DNA of 64,000 nt from Neurospora crassa OR74A (taxonomy: Eukaryota > Ascomycota > Sordariomycetes > Sordariales > Sordariaceae). The notes below the pieces were generated by a model that was not told the origin of the DNA, ran no database searches, and saw only the letters and a program-made list of their open reading frames with translations. Below, piece by piece: positions 21,288-33,758 of this stretch. How positions within the stretch are numbered: position 1 is the stretch's first letter; every line of letters begins with the position of its first letter. Both the position numbers and the translations under genes were made by a program. The stretch lies in contig NC_026504.1 in the NCBI RefSeq assembly GCF_000182925.2, positions 434,001 through 498,000 on the forward strand. The letters run 5' to 3'.

Positions 21288-24200
21288 CTACCCACTCGCT
21301 TGGCGAGGCTGGGCGAGGCTCATTCGCTGTGATTTGTGTGGTTTCAGCCGGTAAGTACGCGAGGGTGTGGCACGGGCGCGGGCGCGGGCACGGGTACTGG
21401 ACGGGCACGGGCGTTGTTTGGTACAGTACAGGGGTTGTACCCGAGTATATACAAGTAGGTAAGGTAGGTAACTTTTTGGGAATTGGAGAAAGGGGTCGGT
21501 GCCTGTGGTTTTTGAGGACGGGAAGTTTTTGGATGACGGGAAGGAAGCATTTGATCTTGGCGAAGTCGAACGGCGATAAACCTCAAGAAGGAAGTCTTGG
21601 TGAGAGTGACTGCGAGATTGGCGAGGCCCGGGAAGGGAGTGAGTTTGTTCAGTTTGGTGCGAGGTTCGTTTCGTAGCTTCGTACTAGCTTCGTTGTGCCG
21701 TATGGCTGGCTGCTCATGGAAGCTGTGCCTCCATTTTGTTTGTGCGTTTTTTGGTTTCTCGTCGGGCATTTTTCTACATGTCCCTAATTCTTATTTACTC
21801 AGCCATTACATCAACGAAGTCCTCTTTTATAACTGTCACCATCTGTTTCTTTCACACTCGCCTTTCTTTCACCAGGGTCGAATGTTCCTAGCGCCAAACA
21901 TGCCCAATTGACTAGCACTGGTCATATGACCTTTTTCCAAAAAGGCAATCTTAGCTACATATGTACATACTTCAGCCGTTCCGCCCTGCGATACTACATG
22001 GTGTAATTGTTACCTCCGGTCTGGCAACCGACTACTAACTATGTATCCTTACGGATAGGCTTGCGAGTTGCGAGAGGAGATTTTTCAAAGGTCGCGAATG
22101 CGGACAATGACATGGACATTCCCAGCGTTGAAGTCAATTCGCGATATTGGTAAAAGGTCAAATGCCATTGGCTACCTAGTAACCGACTGGGAGACCTGAC
22201 AGACCCTCGGCAATCTTCAATTAGGTATATGTACTATCGCATCACCTCGGCCAGAACCCGGGGGGGGCTCATTTGTTTCCATCCGTCGTCGCCCAGATCA
22301 CAAGTTCGCAACGAACACCATGCGTGGAATTGCCTGCTTGCCGGTTCGTTCCCTCGTTCCCTCGTTCACTTCAATAGAATAATGCGCGTAATGAAATCAA
22401 AAGAGTTCGTTGCTCGGAAACTCCCGTCCGAACCACGAACCACAACCGGGCTACCTGTAATGTATAGGTAGGTCGTCGGCCCTTTCGGCTTCTACGGAAT
22501 CCCTCAACCCTCAAATCTCTCCTCATTCTAGTGTACAATGTCCGCGTGCTTGCTGCACTGCAGATGCAGATGCAATGCATGCGGAGAACCTAAAGGTGGG
22601 TAACTACCTAGCTAGGTATGTAATGGTTGGGGTGATGCAGTGCTTACGCTGCAGTACACTAGTTGACTAAGTACATATGTATGTACTAAGTAATCGATGT
22701 GCACGTGAAATCGAAAATTGGACCCTGTTTTGTCGTTGTTGTCTCTTTTTTTTTTGCGCTTTTTTTTTATTTGATTCTCTGTTGCGTTCGCCTTGTTTTC
22801 TAACTGATTGTTTGTTTCGTTTCTCTCGTTCAGGGGTCCCTTGATAGTAGTACATACTGTACATAGCTAGACAGACACGCATTGATGGCGAGGGTGGGCT
22901 GAGGGACTTGGAGATTCTCTTCTCAGTCGGACAATTCGTGTCGTGTTGTTGAGAGCGAGGTAGTTAGTATGTAGTAAAAGAGCGAACTGACTGAAAGTGG
23001 AGACGGCAACGAGAGAAAATGGAATCAATCCGATTGAGGGGATTTGGTGGAATACGTCCGTCATGTCACCACCGACTTTGTAAAAGAAGGGCCGAAAAAG
23101 ACTGACTGGACTAGGTGACCTAGGAACAGGAAACAGCTGAGGTGGAAAGAAGAAAGGTCACGTCACGTCATGTCACTCCTGCCGGGCGGCATTATTATCT
23201 GTACATATGTAGTACACTGCACACCACGTATGTACCTAGTGTTCAGACACGGACTCACTTTTGTTGTCCTTCATTAGGTACATAGGTTATATGGTAGAGG
23301 TAAGTAGTTCTCGGAAGTCGGTCGGGTTCGTGGTGGGTGTGAGTGGGTTTTAGGTCAGGTCGTTCCCGGGCGCATCGGACGGACTGATTTTTGACGGGCT
23401 CTGGCGGGTGTTTTGTTTTTTTAGTGGGCTCAGCGGGCGGGCGGGCGGGCGGGCATATCTAGCGCCAGCTACACTAGGTGCACTAGACTAGTGTACGGAC
23501 GATGGGCGGAGATAACGGCGACTCTGACCACCACGTGGACCAGTTTTGCTCGGAAATACGTACCTAATACCTAGAGGTACCATTCAAACCTGAGACTGTG
23601 GACATTATTAGATTTGGACCAAATCGGGTAATGAGTTCGTGGTGTACGTAATGAAAGGGTCGTGATGAGGCTCTCTCAGCTCTCTTTGTTGACATTCCAT
23701 CCAATGTGATATCATATGAAAGCCATTCATCATTGCGATCAACTGCGATTACTACCCTGTCCCAACAACGTCGCTTGCCGGATAGTAGGTAGGTACCGTA
23801 GAAGGGAACCCGGGAAATATAGAAGAACCCAACAGATATCCTTCCTTGGGCGCCGAGTCGATGATGGCTGAATACCACATCCTCTCACTCGGATCGGAGT
23901 TAGAATCCCCACGCTTGATTCTAGCCAATCATCTTGTGGCGTTATCGGCGCGCGCGCAGGACCCTGTCCAAAATGTAATTGGACAAAGCAACGTGGGGAT
24001 ACACTTGAAATGAGAAAGGATGAGGTGACACTGCCAACCATTATTTTACCTGCGTTTCATGAACAAAAACCACAGGCTTGGATTGTCCAGGACCCAACTC
24101 TGTGGGAATGAGGGCTTTCTGGACTTACCTACCGGGCTACATACATACAGTAGGTACCGACAGCTCTTTGCCAATTTCCCGAGCTTCTGTTGTACGGTAC

Positions 24201-26213
24201 CAAACCTGAAAGGAGTGCACTGTTGAGTGATGTCAAGGTACAGCGACCGAGTACAGTAAAGCACATGCCCTGTAAGTATGCGACTAACTCGGCCATGTTC
24301 TTGTAACGACCTGTAACGACCCCGAATGGCAGGGTGCACTTGGGACACTACTGCAAGGCAATCGTGGTCTCGAAGTGGACGTTGCAGGACCGGAGAACTC
24401 AAAGTTGGGTGCAGGTGGGTGCCGGGCGGTCGGTTAGCTGTCGGCGAAGGGAAGGGATCCAAGTCCGGGTGGTCCTGGTAAGAACTAAGAAGAGCATTAA
24501 TCGGAAGCGTTGCCAAGTGGTATCTGGGTGAAATCCAACGTCTACCGGACTTGACAGTTGACGGAGACACAACGGGATGAGTTCCGCCTTTCTGGACCTC
24601 GGGAACATCTCAAAGGGGAAAAGGGTCGGTGATTAGCTGCGTGTGTCGGCTTTGGCTTTCAGCTCCCCCCGCATTCCAGTATTCCAGACGGGACCCTACC
24701 CGCGACCGGTGTGTCTGTGTCTGTGTCTGTGTCTGACGAACTGATGGACGATGGCTTTTTCGGGGACGGACATATCACAGTCCAGTCCATCCAGTCTTTG
24801 ATATCGGTGGTACACTACAGTACCTCTAGTGGTAATGGATGGGAGGTACAAAGGTACATCAATATCCGCCAATGGCTGGTCTCCTGCTGCAGTGTAAGTG
24901 TCTAGGTCACCACTCACCCACCACCGAGGGCAGTTACTACTGGGTGGCCTCTTTTCAGCCCGCCTGTCAGTGTCGACAATAGGATAGGAGAGTTCCTGAC
25001 CCTCTTGTGTCGCCGGTTACCTCAGATCTTCCTCTATCTACTGTAGTGCCTGCCGACCGGAGAAGACGCATCAACTACCTATGTAGGGAAGGAATGGATT
25101 GGAAAGGGAAAGGGAGATTGCGTGGGACGGACTGACATGACACGGCAAGTGCAAGTACCTCTACATAGGTAGTAGGTGTACATGAAAGTTGGCCCGGGGT
25201 ACATTATATCGAGCATCGACTTTGTATTTAGTACCTACCTTGCCGAGCCCCCATTTTGGTCCTCTTTTTCTTCTTTTCTCACTCTTGATTTCACTTCCTT
25301 CTTCATCCCGTACCACAGTTCAACTTGTTGCAGCTTTCAGTGTCTTTTTAGTATCTTCCTGGTAGGGCTAGCTGCCTTTTTGTATTAGTCGTTGACTCTG
25401 TCTCTGACTCGGATGCCCCCGGCTGCCCCGTGTGCCTGGTACCGAGACCGAGACAATTAATACTCCATCTGAAAGTACCTTGTTCCCGCCATCATCCGAA
25501 CCCAGGCTATCTCTCTCTTCCTCTCTCTCTCTCTCTCTCTCAGTCTCAGTCTCTGCAAATCGCTCCCCTTTCTCCGTCCCAGGTTAAATACGTACACACG
25601 TCTTGTCTCCTCTTTTTTTTTTTCTTTTCCATCCTCCGGGATCCGACGTCCGACGCCGTCGTACACGTCTCTCTCAGGGCACTCAGCTAGCTAGCCAACC
25701 AGCCAGCCAGCCAGCCAGCCAGCCAAGCCAGGAACAAGACCTGGAGAGTGAGGGTGTCCTTGGGGTCGGGTCCAGTCCAGGCCCTTCATCCAGTGCCCAG
25801 TCGTCGCCAATCTCGGATGCGTCTGTTCCTGGCAGACAGACGGGCCACTGCACCGTCTCCACCAGGGGAAGCTGCTGCTGATCACTGTCACAATCCCTCC
25901 TCGATCCAAGATTAACAAGATCCCACCAACGAAGAAGAGAGCAAAGCTGGTTTTCCCCCAGGTCAATTGATTGCGCATATTGAAGAGGCATCGATCCGGT
26001 CATCTAGGCAGTGAGTGCTTCAAGCGGAACTGGCGAGAAAGGGAACGGACTAGCCCCTGTGTGTGAGGTGTGTTTGTGTGTGTGTGTGTCTCTGTCCTTG
26101 GTAACAAGTACAGCAACTGGGAAGGGAAATCGTTAGCAAGAGGCAATTATCGGGCTTGTTATTGTTCGGAAATCGGATATGACCAAGTTCAACAACTGAC
26201 AGGTCCAAAAAAA
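21288..26213. other. Intergenic, then 5' leader of the transcription-factor gene
   Basis: There is no convincing gene in 4.9 kb; frames are short and lack domain cues. Scattered TAGG/ACCT motifs, a (GGGC)n tract at about 23,433-23,455 and a (GTCTGT)n tract at about 24,709-24,734 are present. From about 25,230 the DNA becomes pyrimidine-rich, with a (CT)n run at about 25,512-25,541 and (AGCC)n at about 25,687-25,728. This resembles promoter or leader DNA of the downstream regulator, whose first in-frame ATG is at 26,214. Confidence 0.65.
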
Positions 26214-29200
26214 ATGACCGTCCCGATGGAGGGCATCGAATCCACACCGGCATCGGATCCGGCACCGGCACCGGCACCAGCGGCGGCACAGCAGTCGGAC
26301 CGTTCGGGGGGTCTATTGCCGCCAATCCACACCCTGCCAATGCCGCCAGCTCCGGCAACCAACAACTCCAACAAGAACAACAACAACAACAACTCCAACC
26401 GTCCGTTAACGCCGCCCGTCCAAGCCGTTGCAGCAGCAGCAGCAGCAGCAGCAGCACCACCGCCGCCGCCACCACACCTTCCGCCTATCTCGGCTTTCCC
26501 ATCCTACCAAGACCAATATCAACAATCGCCACATCAACACTCATCACCGTGGCAACCCATCCAGATCCCCGGACTAACCCCTCCAAGTCAACCCTCGTAC
26601 CAGCCGTCGCCGTCATCCGCACTTACGCCGTCGCCCACTGCTGTCAATCCCACCTCGCAACAACAACAACAACCACATCAACAACAGCAAATCACCCTCC
26701 CCGGTCCAGCGTCGTTATTAAACACTCACCACACCAACGCGTACCTTTCCGTTGTTGCCGCATCTACGCAGCCGCCCAGCATCGCAATCCCGTCAATCAC
26801 CACTATTCCATCCCATGCCGCCCGCCCGGAACGAGCCCGTCAGGACCAACCGAACCGACAGGGACAGGGCCAACCTAAGAGGCGTAACCGTCCCGCTGTC
26901 TCATGCATCCCATGCAGAGGCCGCAAAATCAAATGCGACAAACAGAAGCCGTGCGAAAGCTGCGTCAAGTCCAAATATATCAAGGGTCCCTGCAGGTACG
27001 ATAAGAGTCGCTTACCCAAGGAAAAGAGATGGCCAGGCGAAGCAGATTCGAGAATTCCTTCGCCAGAACCGCAACAGCGACAACAACACCCGTCTGTCCA
27101 GCCTGTTGACCCGAACATTGGTGGTGCGCCATATGCCATCGTGAAGGCGGAAGAGAGGACTTCCATGCCTGGGCCGCCGCCCCCTACTGTGGATATACCA
27201 TATCGCGACTCCGAGTCTGTTTCTTCGGACGGGTATGACGGCGAATCAGCTAGTCCCCGGCTGCCGCCCGTATCGTCGGCTTCCAGTCCGTTTCCTCGTC
27301 ATGCCCATCCGGTGTCTGTTGCGGAGGGAACAGAGGCGTTGAGGAGGGAGGTGTGGATGTTGCGACAGCAGGTCGAGGAGTTGACACATCGACAGCAGCT
27401 CCAGCAGCAACTGCCACCAGGACAAAGGCCGTTGCCGGAATCAAGACCTGAATCTCAGACTGGCGATAATCGCTGGCCCATCAACCAACTCGTGAGTACC
27501 TCTCCTGCCCTCCTCCAGCACTGGCTTTTACGTTACCACCACGACTCTCCAGACTGATATATCGCTTGATACCTAGTTCCCACTAGTCACTAGCGCCAGC
27601 TACAAAGTCTTCAAGGAACCTAACGACAACGGCAAGGCCTTGACCAACCTCCGAACATGCACCCTTCTCTCGCAGAAAATCGAGGAAGCACAATCCGGAA
27701 GCATCCATCCCCTCGGCTTCAGCGACATCGGCGGCATTCTCCCCCTGTCGTACCGCCAAGACGCCCAACGTCTAGCCGAAGCCTACTTCCGCACTTTCGA
27801 GAGCGTCTACCGCATTCTGCACGTGCCTACCTTCTGGAGGCGGTTTGGAGAGTATTTTGGTGGTCAGCTTGACGGCCAGCTCGCCAAGACCTTCCTTGTC
27901 CAGCTTCAGCTTTGCATGGCTATCGGGTCGGTCTTTGAGGATGCCGGCGGTTTATTGCGGAGGTATCAGGAAAGATGGATTCAGGAAGGCCAGTCGTGGC
28001 TTCTCCTTTGTCCGCCGACAAACCTTGCCGGGTTGCAGACCATGTGTCTTTTACATCTCACCAAAGAGGTCTGCGGATTTGGTGGAAGTGGGGGCGAAGG
28101 AACCTACAACTCGGCCGGTTCTCTGCTGCGAAAAGCCATGTGTCTAGGCCTAAACCGGGATCCTGACGCGTCCATGCCCATATACCAAGCCGAACTGCGT
28201 CGACGATTATGGGCCACCATTTTGGAAATGCTTGTCCAATCGAGCTTGGACACCGGCCTTCCACCGGGTATCTCGCTCGCCGAATTCGATACTAGCCCGC
28301 CGGCAAATTACGACGACGAGCAGCTTACCCGCTCGAGCTCGGGTCCCCGTCCCTCCGGGACATTCACGCAAACGACCATCCTTGTCGAATTGCACCGTTC
28401 GTTTCCTGTGCGGTTAGCTATCGCTCAACATCTCGCCACGCTTCTCAAGTCCCCCAACACAAAGCCCCCGGCAGTCGAATCCGGACCGACGACGAAGTCT
28501 CTCAGCACCGAACTGATAAGTGCATCACGTGCACTAGCGGACGCGCTTCAACCAGGCTACGACCCTGCCGGCATCCTGCCGAATAGGATCTCCGCGTTCC
28601 AGCTTCGGATGGCGGAGATGTTAGTGGACCGGTTTTTTCTGGGGTTAAATCTGGCCTTGGTAAAACCCTTGGAGGTGGAAATGCCAGAAATTCGAACATA
28701 TTGTGGCGCAGCAGCCGGCACAATCTGGAGCGCTGTTGTTTCGGGTCTAAGCAACCAAAGAAAAACAGGAGGAAGCTCTGGGAAAGGAGCGGCGCAAGGT
28801 CACCAAATGGACGACTTCACGACCCTGGTAAGCCGCGGAAGCGGAACCTCGTATCACGCAACCGCCACGGTGGCCGTTTTGACTCTGCTGGTGGAATTGA
28901 GGCGGCAGATGGAGGAGGAATGGCAACAACGGAGACTCCGACAGGGCTCAACCTCGACAGCCTCACCAAGCAACAAGAACAACGACTGGGAAGAACAAGA
29001 CACATCAGCAGAAGCAACGAGACAAGAATTTCTGGACCTGGCTTGTTCAGCTGTCGACTGGATTTTTGGCAGAATCCAGCTTGCGAGCGTGGATACAGGG
29101 GCGTATGTTTGGATGTACCTGCTTTCCTCGGCAGCTTTGGAAGAGGTGAAGGCTTTGCAGAGGAGGTGGGTGGCTCATTTGCGGCAGCAGGATTTGTCCT

Positions 29201-29791
29201 CGAATCCTCCGACAGAGGCCAACGTGGAAAGACAAAGGGAAGAACAACTAAAAGAGCTGGTGAAGGAACGGATTGCGAGTGATTTGAACAGGGTTGCCGA
29301 GCTTATGAGGGAGGTTTGGCAGTTCACCAAGGAGGTGAATGGGACTGGCAATGAAAGTGGAAGTGGAAGCCAAAGCAATGGTGAGATGGCTGGGCGGCAA
29401 AGAAATGGCGATACTGCTGCATTGGCGGGCAGGACCGCTAGCGAAACAAGCTTGGAGCTGGAGAAGATGGCAGAGAGGGGAGAGCGTCCAGTAAGTTATA
29501 TTGTGTTGCCCCAGTGTTTACTGACCCCGTCGGCCCTGTCCGTGCTAATCGCTGTGCGCTGTGGGCTATGTCCCACTGTCGACGTTGGTCACCACGCTTG
29601 AGCCAGGCAGTAAGGACACAAGTGTGCTTTAAGTACTCGGTCATGCTTGCTTGTCTATTTTGGTTCTTTGGCCGCGCCCTGATCCATTCCTGACTGACGT
29701 TTACTGCTTCGCCCAGGTCATCCGCTTTAATTCGGTCTTCGATCTGAGAAATTACAAATTTATTTATATGCAAGAGTTGATGGACTACTAG
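26214..29791 (+). CDS. Zn2Cys6 fungal transcription factor
   Basis: Three exons: 26,214-27,491, 27,577-29,490 and 29,717-29,791, giving 1,088 residues. Introns are 85 nt (GTGAGT..CTAG) and 226 nt (GTAAGT..CCCAG). The first in-frame ATG is chosen. The N-terminal 220 residues are low-complexity Pro/Ala/Gln/Asn. A binuclear zinc cluster starts at residue 231 (CIPCRGRKIKCDKQKPCESC), with the last Cys nine residues later, one more than usual. A probable coiled coil near residues 370-400 (EALRREVWMLRQQVEEL) may mediate dimerisation. Exon 2 holds the fungal-specific middle homology region (RRRLWATILEMLVQSSLDTG, then PPANYDDEQL). The tiny last exon restores the conserved tail RFNSVFDLRNYKF. Predicted nuclear DNA-binding regulator; its targets cannot be inferred from its neighbours. 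Confidence 0.93.
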
Positions 29792-30545
29792 TAGGCATAT
29801 CTGCCACGCATTTATGGTTGATTGGATCGGACCGAATCGGAGGCGGTAGAGTGTCGGCAGCAGTCGGAAAATGTGGGGCACAGAACGGGCCGGGTATGGA
29901 TTATTGCTTCATTACAAGGAAATAAATGGTTGGGAGAGAAACAGGGCAATAGATGGTCAAGCAACTGTATGTGCGGGCATCTTGGGCACAGGAGAAATGG
30001 AGGCCTATGTGTGTTGTTAGCTATTTGGGGGCTGTCGTCGATTCCTTGGAGGATTTGACGCTTGCATTCGGTTGCCCCCCAGGCGGTCACTTGATTATGG
30101 TTGCTCGATGGACAGAGTTATCAAGCTCAATGCATCGATATATGCATCAACATACAACGTGGAGGGCATTCTTAGGATAATCTTAGATAATGGGGACATG
30201 AATGATTGGAAGTGTCACGTAGGTGGCCGACACTGGTAGTATCGGATAGAGTAAACACGTGCCGTCTTATTGGAAGACACCTCTACTGAATAATAGCATC
30301 ACCAACGCTTAGGGACTCGTTCAGACCAATGTGGGCTATGATATGCTCCTAATCACATCATCATCAAGATCAATTTCCCTACTCTACCAGTCACTTGGGG
30401 TCATTGTCATGATGGCCAACAACAGCGAAGTCTGGAATGATCGGATTACTAGAAATTGAGAGTGGACGGGCTACGATGATTGACATTATATACATTTTCC
30501 ACGGAGGCATATTTGAAGCTTCGTAATTCTGGGCCTTTGCGGGGT

Positions 30546-30569
30546 GGGGGGGGGGGGGGGGGGGGGGGG
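30546..30569. repeat. Poly-G run, 24 nt
   Basis: Twenty-four consecutive G after ggggt. Long G homopolymers are rarer than A/T ones and prone to read errors. Confidence 0.85.
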
Positions 30570-30913
30570 TTGAACAGGAAATAACTTGATTACCTCCTCC
30601 ACACTCGGAAGCCCGGTGTCTGTCTCCCACGTGAAACCTATGTCCAAGTTTGTTGGGGTATATTTGATGCTGAGGCGGCAATACGAGGCGGCAATACGAG
30701 GCGGATCATGCAGGTATATGCCTGATGTACGCCAGTCGCCAGCATAGATACCAAACAAGGAAAGAGTTGGTTTAGTTTTGCCTCCTCCAACTCAACCAAG
30801 TCCAGTCCCACATCACACCCACAGTGAAGGTGCAGCTGAGCTGGTTCTCCAGCGTTACTCACGGTTCGTGGGTAGAATGAAGGGAGGGGGTTTGTTGATT
30901 ACCTAGGTAGGTA

Positions 30914-31172
30914 GGTTAACTAACGGTTCCTCACCGTGACCACCAGTTAGACTAAATACCTCTACTGCAGACTGCAGACTGCATCGTTCGGAATCCATAC
31001 GCCCCATGATGATGGCACCTTCCATAGGTAACAGAGAAGGAAAAAGTAGGTACCGATACCCCAGCCATCGCCAGAACTGAAGTCTGGAAGATGCAATGGG
31101 GCTTGAGGTTTTGGTGGGCTTTGCTGCAGTAGTATTCAACCAGTGGTCACGGTGAGAAACCGTTAGTCAGCC
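30914..31172. mobile_element. MITE-like element with about 37-bp terminal inverted repeats
   Basis: The left arm (about 30,914-30,950) contains ctaacggttcctcaccgtga. The right arm (about 31,136-31,172) is its inverted copy, 21 of 22 identical over the core, and similarity extends outward and inward with mainly transition differences. The 259-bp span has no coding capacity and no clear target-site duplication. A small non-autonomous DNA transposon or a chance-formed palindrome are the options. Confidence 0.5.
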
Positions 31173-31175
31173 TGT

Positions 31176-31484
31176 TCAACCAACCCACTCCCTTTCATTA
31201 TACCCATCAACCGTGACCAAGGCTGGAAAATCAGTTGCAAAACCAAGATCGAAAACAATGATTTGCAGTCGTTCACCATCGCGGATAACCTGACCAACTC
31301 CAGGACACTTGGCCTCAGCATCTCCATGTCCTATGCAAGCACGAATAACTGGGTCGTTATCTGCCCATTGCCACCACGCAAGCCATTCTGAAATCCAGCT
31401 CAGGTATCTGCCTAATCTGCCATAGTATGTGGGTAAACCAGGCATACAAAGTTGCGTGCATTCAGATAACACGGGTATAGACAC
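31176..31484 (-). CDS. Possible small hypothetical protein
   Basis: A 102-codon minus-strand frame starts at an ATG-like position and includes ISEWLAWWQWADNDPVIR and RLQIIVFDLGFATDFPALV, which read more like a folded protein than most intergenic frames here. There is no domain I can name, no clear splice context, and it begins a few bases outside the inverted-repeat element. It could be a chance frame or the last exon of a decayed gene. Confidence 0.2.
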   Translation of the reverse strand: MSIPVLSECTQLCMPGLPTYYGRLGRYLSWISEWLAWWQWADNDPVIRACIGHGDAEAKCPGVGQVIRDGERLQIIVFDLGFATDFPALVTVDGYNEREWVG

Positions 31485-31927
31485 AGCTGCCCTTGGAAAA
31501 ACCAGTCAGTAACAGGTTCTAGTCAACACCACGTACATGCCTACATCTTCCTAACATGGCACGCCTCACATATGTCACGTCTACCGCCCAGATTTCTAAG
31601 CCGGTCCCCCCCCCCAAGGAGATCCGTGGCATAGGTGTCCATCTAAGTTGGTGTGTGGTAGCAGCGGGCACAAAATACGGTACAAAAGGCCACCCTTCTC
31701 CCCTCTGCTATCCGTCCTCCCTTTGGGTTTTTCCTTTCCCTCTCTCTCCCTCGCTCGAAGCACACTTATAAGAGTGCAACCCAACCCACTTGTTTCATCT
31801 TTCTTTCTTCCACACTCTCCATCCATCCATCCATCACTGAACCAACCAACCAACCAACCAACCAAGCACACACTCATTGCACACCAACAAGCCCATCCAC
31901 GACCATTCTCAAGAAGGTATCGGCGGG

Positions 31928-33727
31928 ATGGTGGACCCTACACCCGAGGAGAGGCATGAAATGCATCTCTTCTACACCCCTTCCGGCTCCAGCTCGTCTG
32001 CCTCCTCCATTTCCTCCTCCATTTCCTCCTCTGACACTGACATGAACTCCAACGACATTCATATGGACGACATGAAAAAGCATGATGACAGCTTGGACCG
32101 CCCGCCAAGTTACAGCCCCTATCCCCCGCCCCCTCAGACCAATTCTTCTCCCTCTCCCTCACCTCCTTCGAGCAGCAGTTCTCCTTCTTCTTCTCCCCCT
32201 TCTCCCCTGACTAGTCCCCCTCCCTCAAGCAATCCATCTTCTTCTTCTTCTCCTTCTTCTTCTTCTTCTCCTCCTCCTGCATCAGCGGCAGCTACTACTA
32301 CTACTGCTGCTAGTGATAGTGGTAGTGGTAGTAACCACCCCGAGCCCGAGCATCGTCCTGCTCCCCAGTCTTCTTTCTCTCGGCAGAACTTGGCCACCAT
32401 GTTCTTCAGCTCTCTTCTTATCCTGTTGTTTGGATACCTCCTCATTGCATATGTGGTGATTCCGGGATGGAAGGAGGTGGTAGGGAAAGGGAAGGGGATT
32501 GAAGCTAAAATGAGGGGTGGTGCACATGGGTCGAGTGAGGTGAGTTATACATCCCCCTACCTATATATATATATATATATATACCTAGGTCAGGTACCCA
32601 GGAAGGTAGGAAAGGATACCCTACTGACATGATGAAACAACGTAACAGGCACAAACCCAATTCGACATGGACCAGAGTAACACCACCGTACAAGTTCTTC
32701 CGATGGAACTTCATTGTCTCAAATCAGCAGATGACAACAACAACAACAACAAACGCAACGACGCTTTGAACGCTCGGGACATGACCCCCTCTCAGACGGC
32801 GGACAAACCCTACCATGTCTCCAACAGACATGTAGTCCCGCAGTTGACGGGCACCGCAGTCCCCAAGGGAATCAGTGCCGAGGAACTAGTCAGTTACAAG
32901 CCAGAGGAATGGATGCAGGCAGCCAGTGGATTTGAGGTTCACAATCATCACCAGGATACAACTTCCTCTTCCAACGATGACGGAGGAGCAGCAGCAGCCC
33001 TGAGAAGAAGAAGTCTTCAGGCAGGTGGTGTTGCTCGTTTGCGTCGTCGTAATCATCGTCGTTCTGGTGTTCCCGAGCAGCCAGCAGCAGCAGCTGATGA
33101 ACCAAAGCTGAAACAATTGTTCCAGCTTGGATCGGGTGGTTGGTTGACTTTGACGCCTACTGGCACTGCTGCTGCTGCTGCTGGTTCACTTCCTACTAGC
33201 ACTGGTAGTCTGTCTGCGCCCCCCGAGTCTGATCAGCAACACCAGCACCAGCACCATGGCCTTGACAGCGGACTCAAGAAAGAAGAGAAAGAAGAAGAAG
33301 AGGCCCCGCCGCCGCGTGAAGAAATGGTGGAAGTTACCAAGACCAGGGGCAGAAGAACCATCCACCCTAAAATCCCGGTGCCTATCTCCGCTTTGCATCC
33401 TTCTTTATCTACTGCTGCTGCTGCTGTGGACGATGTCTCCATGGACGATGGAAGGCTGGGGATGTCAAGTACTTGGCATGATCATCTGCCTGTTGTTTCC
33501 CCTTCCTTGACACCGGCAGCGGCATCAGCAACAGCAAAGCCTGAGTCGTCACCGGAGCAGCAGCAGCAGCAGCAGAAAAAGTCATCCCTCATCGATACCA
33601 TGGAGGGTGCAGCAGCGCTTCGGTTTGGACAGACTGGCTCTATGGATGCTCAGTTTGTTAAGAGGGGTGGTGAGTCGTGGACTAAGCCGAGGATTCCTGT
33701 ACCTGTGAGTGTGAGTACCAAGGATGG

Positions 33728-33758
<31 letters not shown>

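Larger units (their letters stand above)
29792..31927. other. Intergenic
   Basis: Between the regulator and the next plus-strand gene. It contains a 24-nt G run (30,546-30,569), an inverted-repeat element (30,914-31,172), a possible small minus-strand frame (31,176-31,484), and CT-rich and (AACC)n sequence at about 31,840-31,866 just before the next ATG. Confidence 0.7.

Noticed and set aside
21329-21911. Overlapping plus frames of 115 and 104 codons to the right of the AT block
   Set aside because: They overlap the shared repeat words and a comparable minus frame, with no domain and no splice support.
26070-26213. Upstream extension of the transcription factor
   Set aside because: The frame is open but starts without ATG inside a GT repeat; 26,214 is the first ATG.
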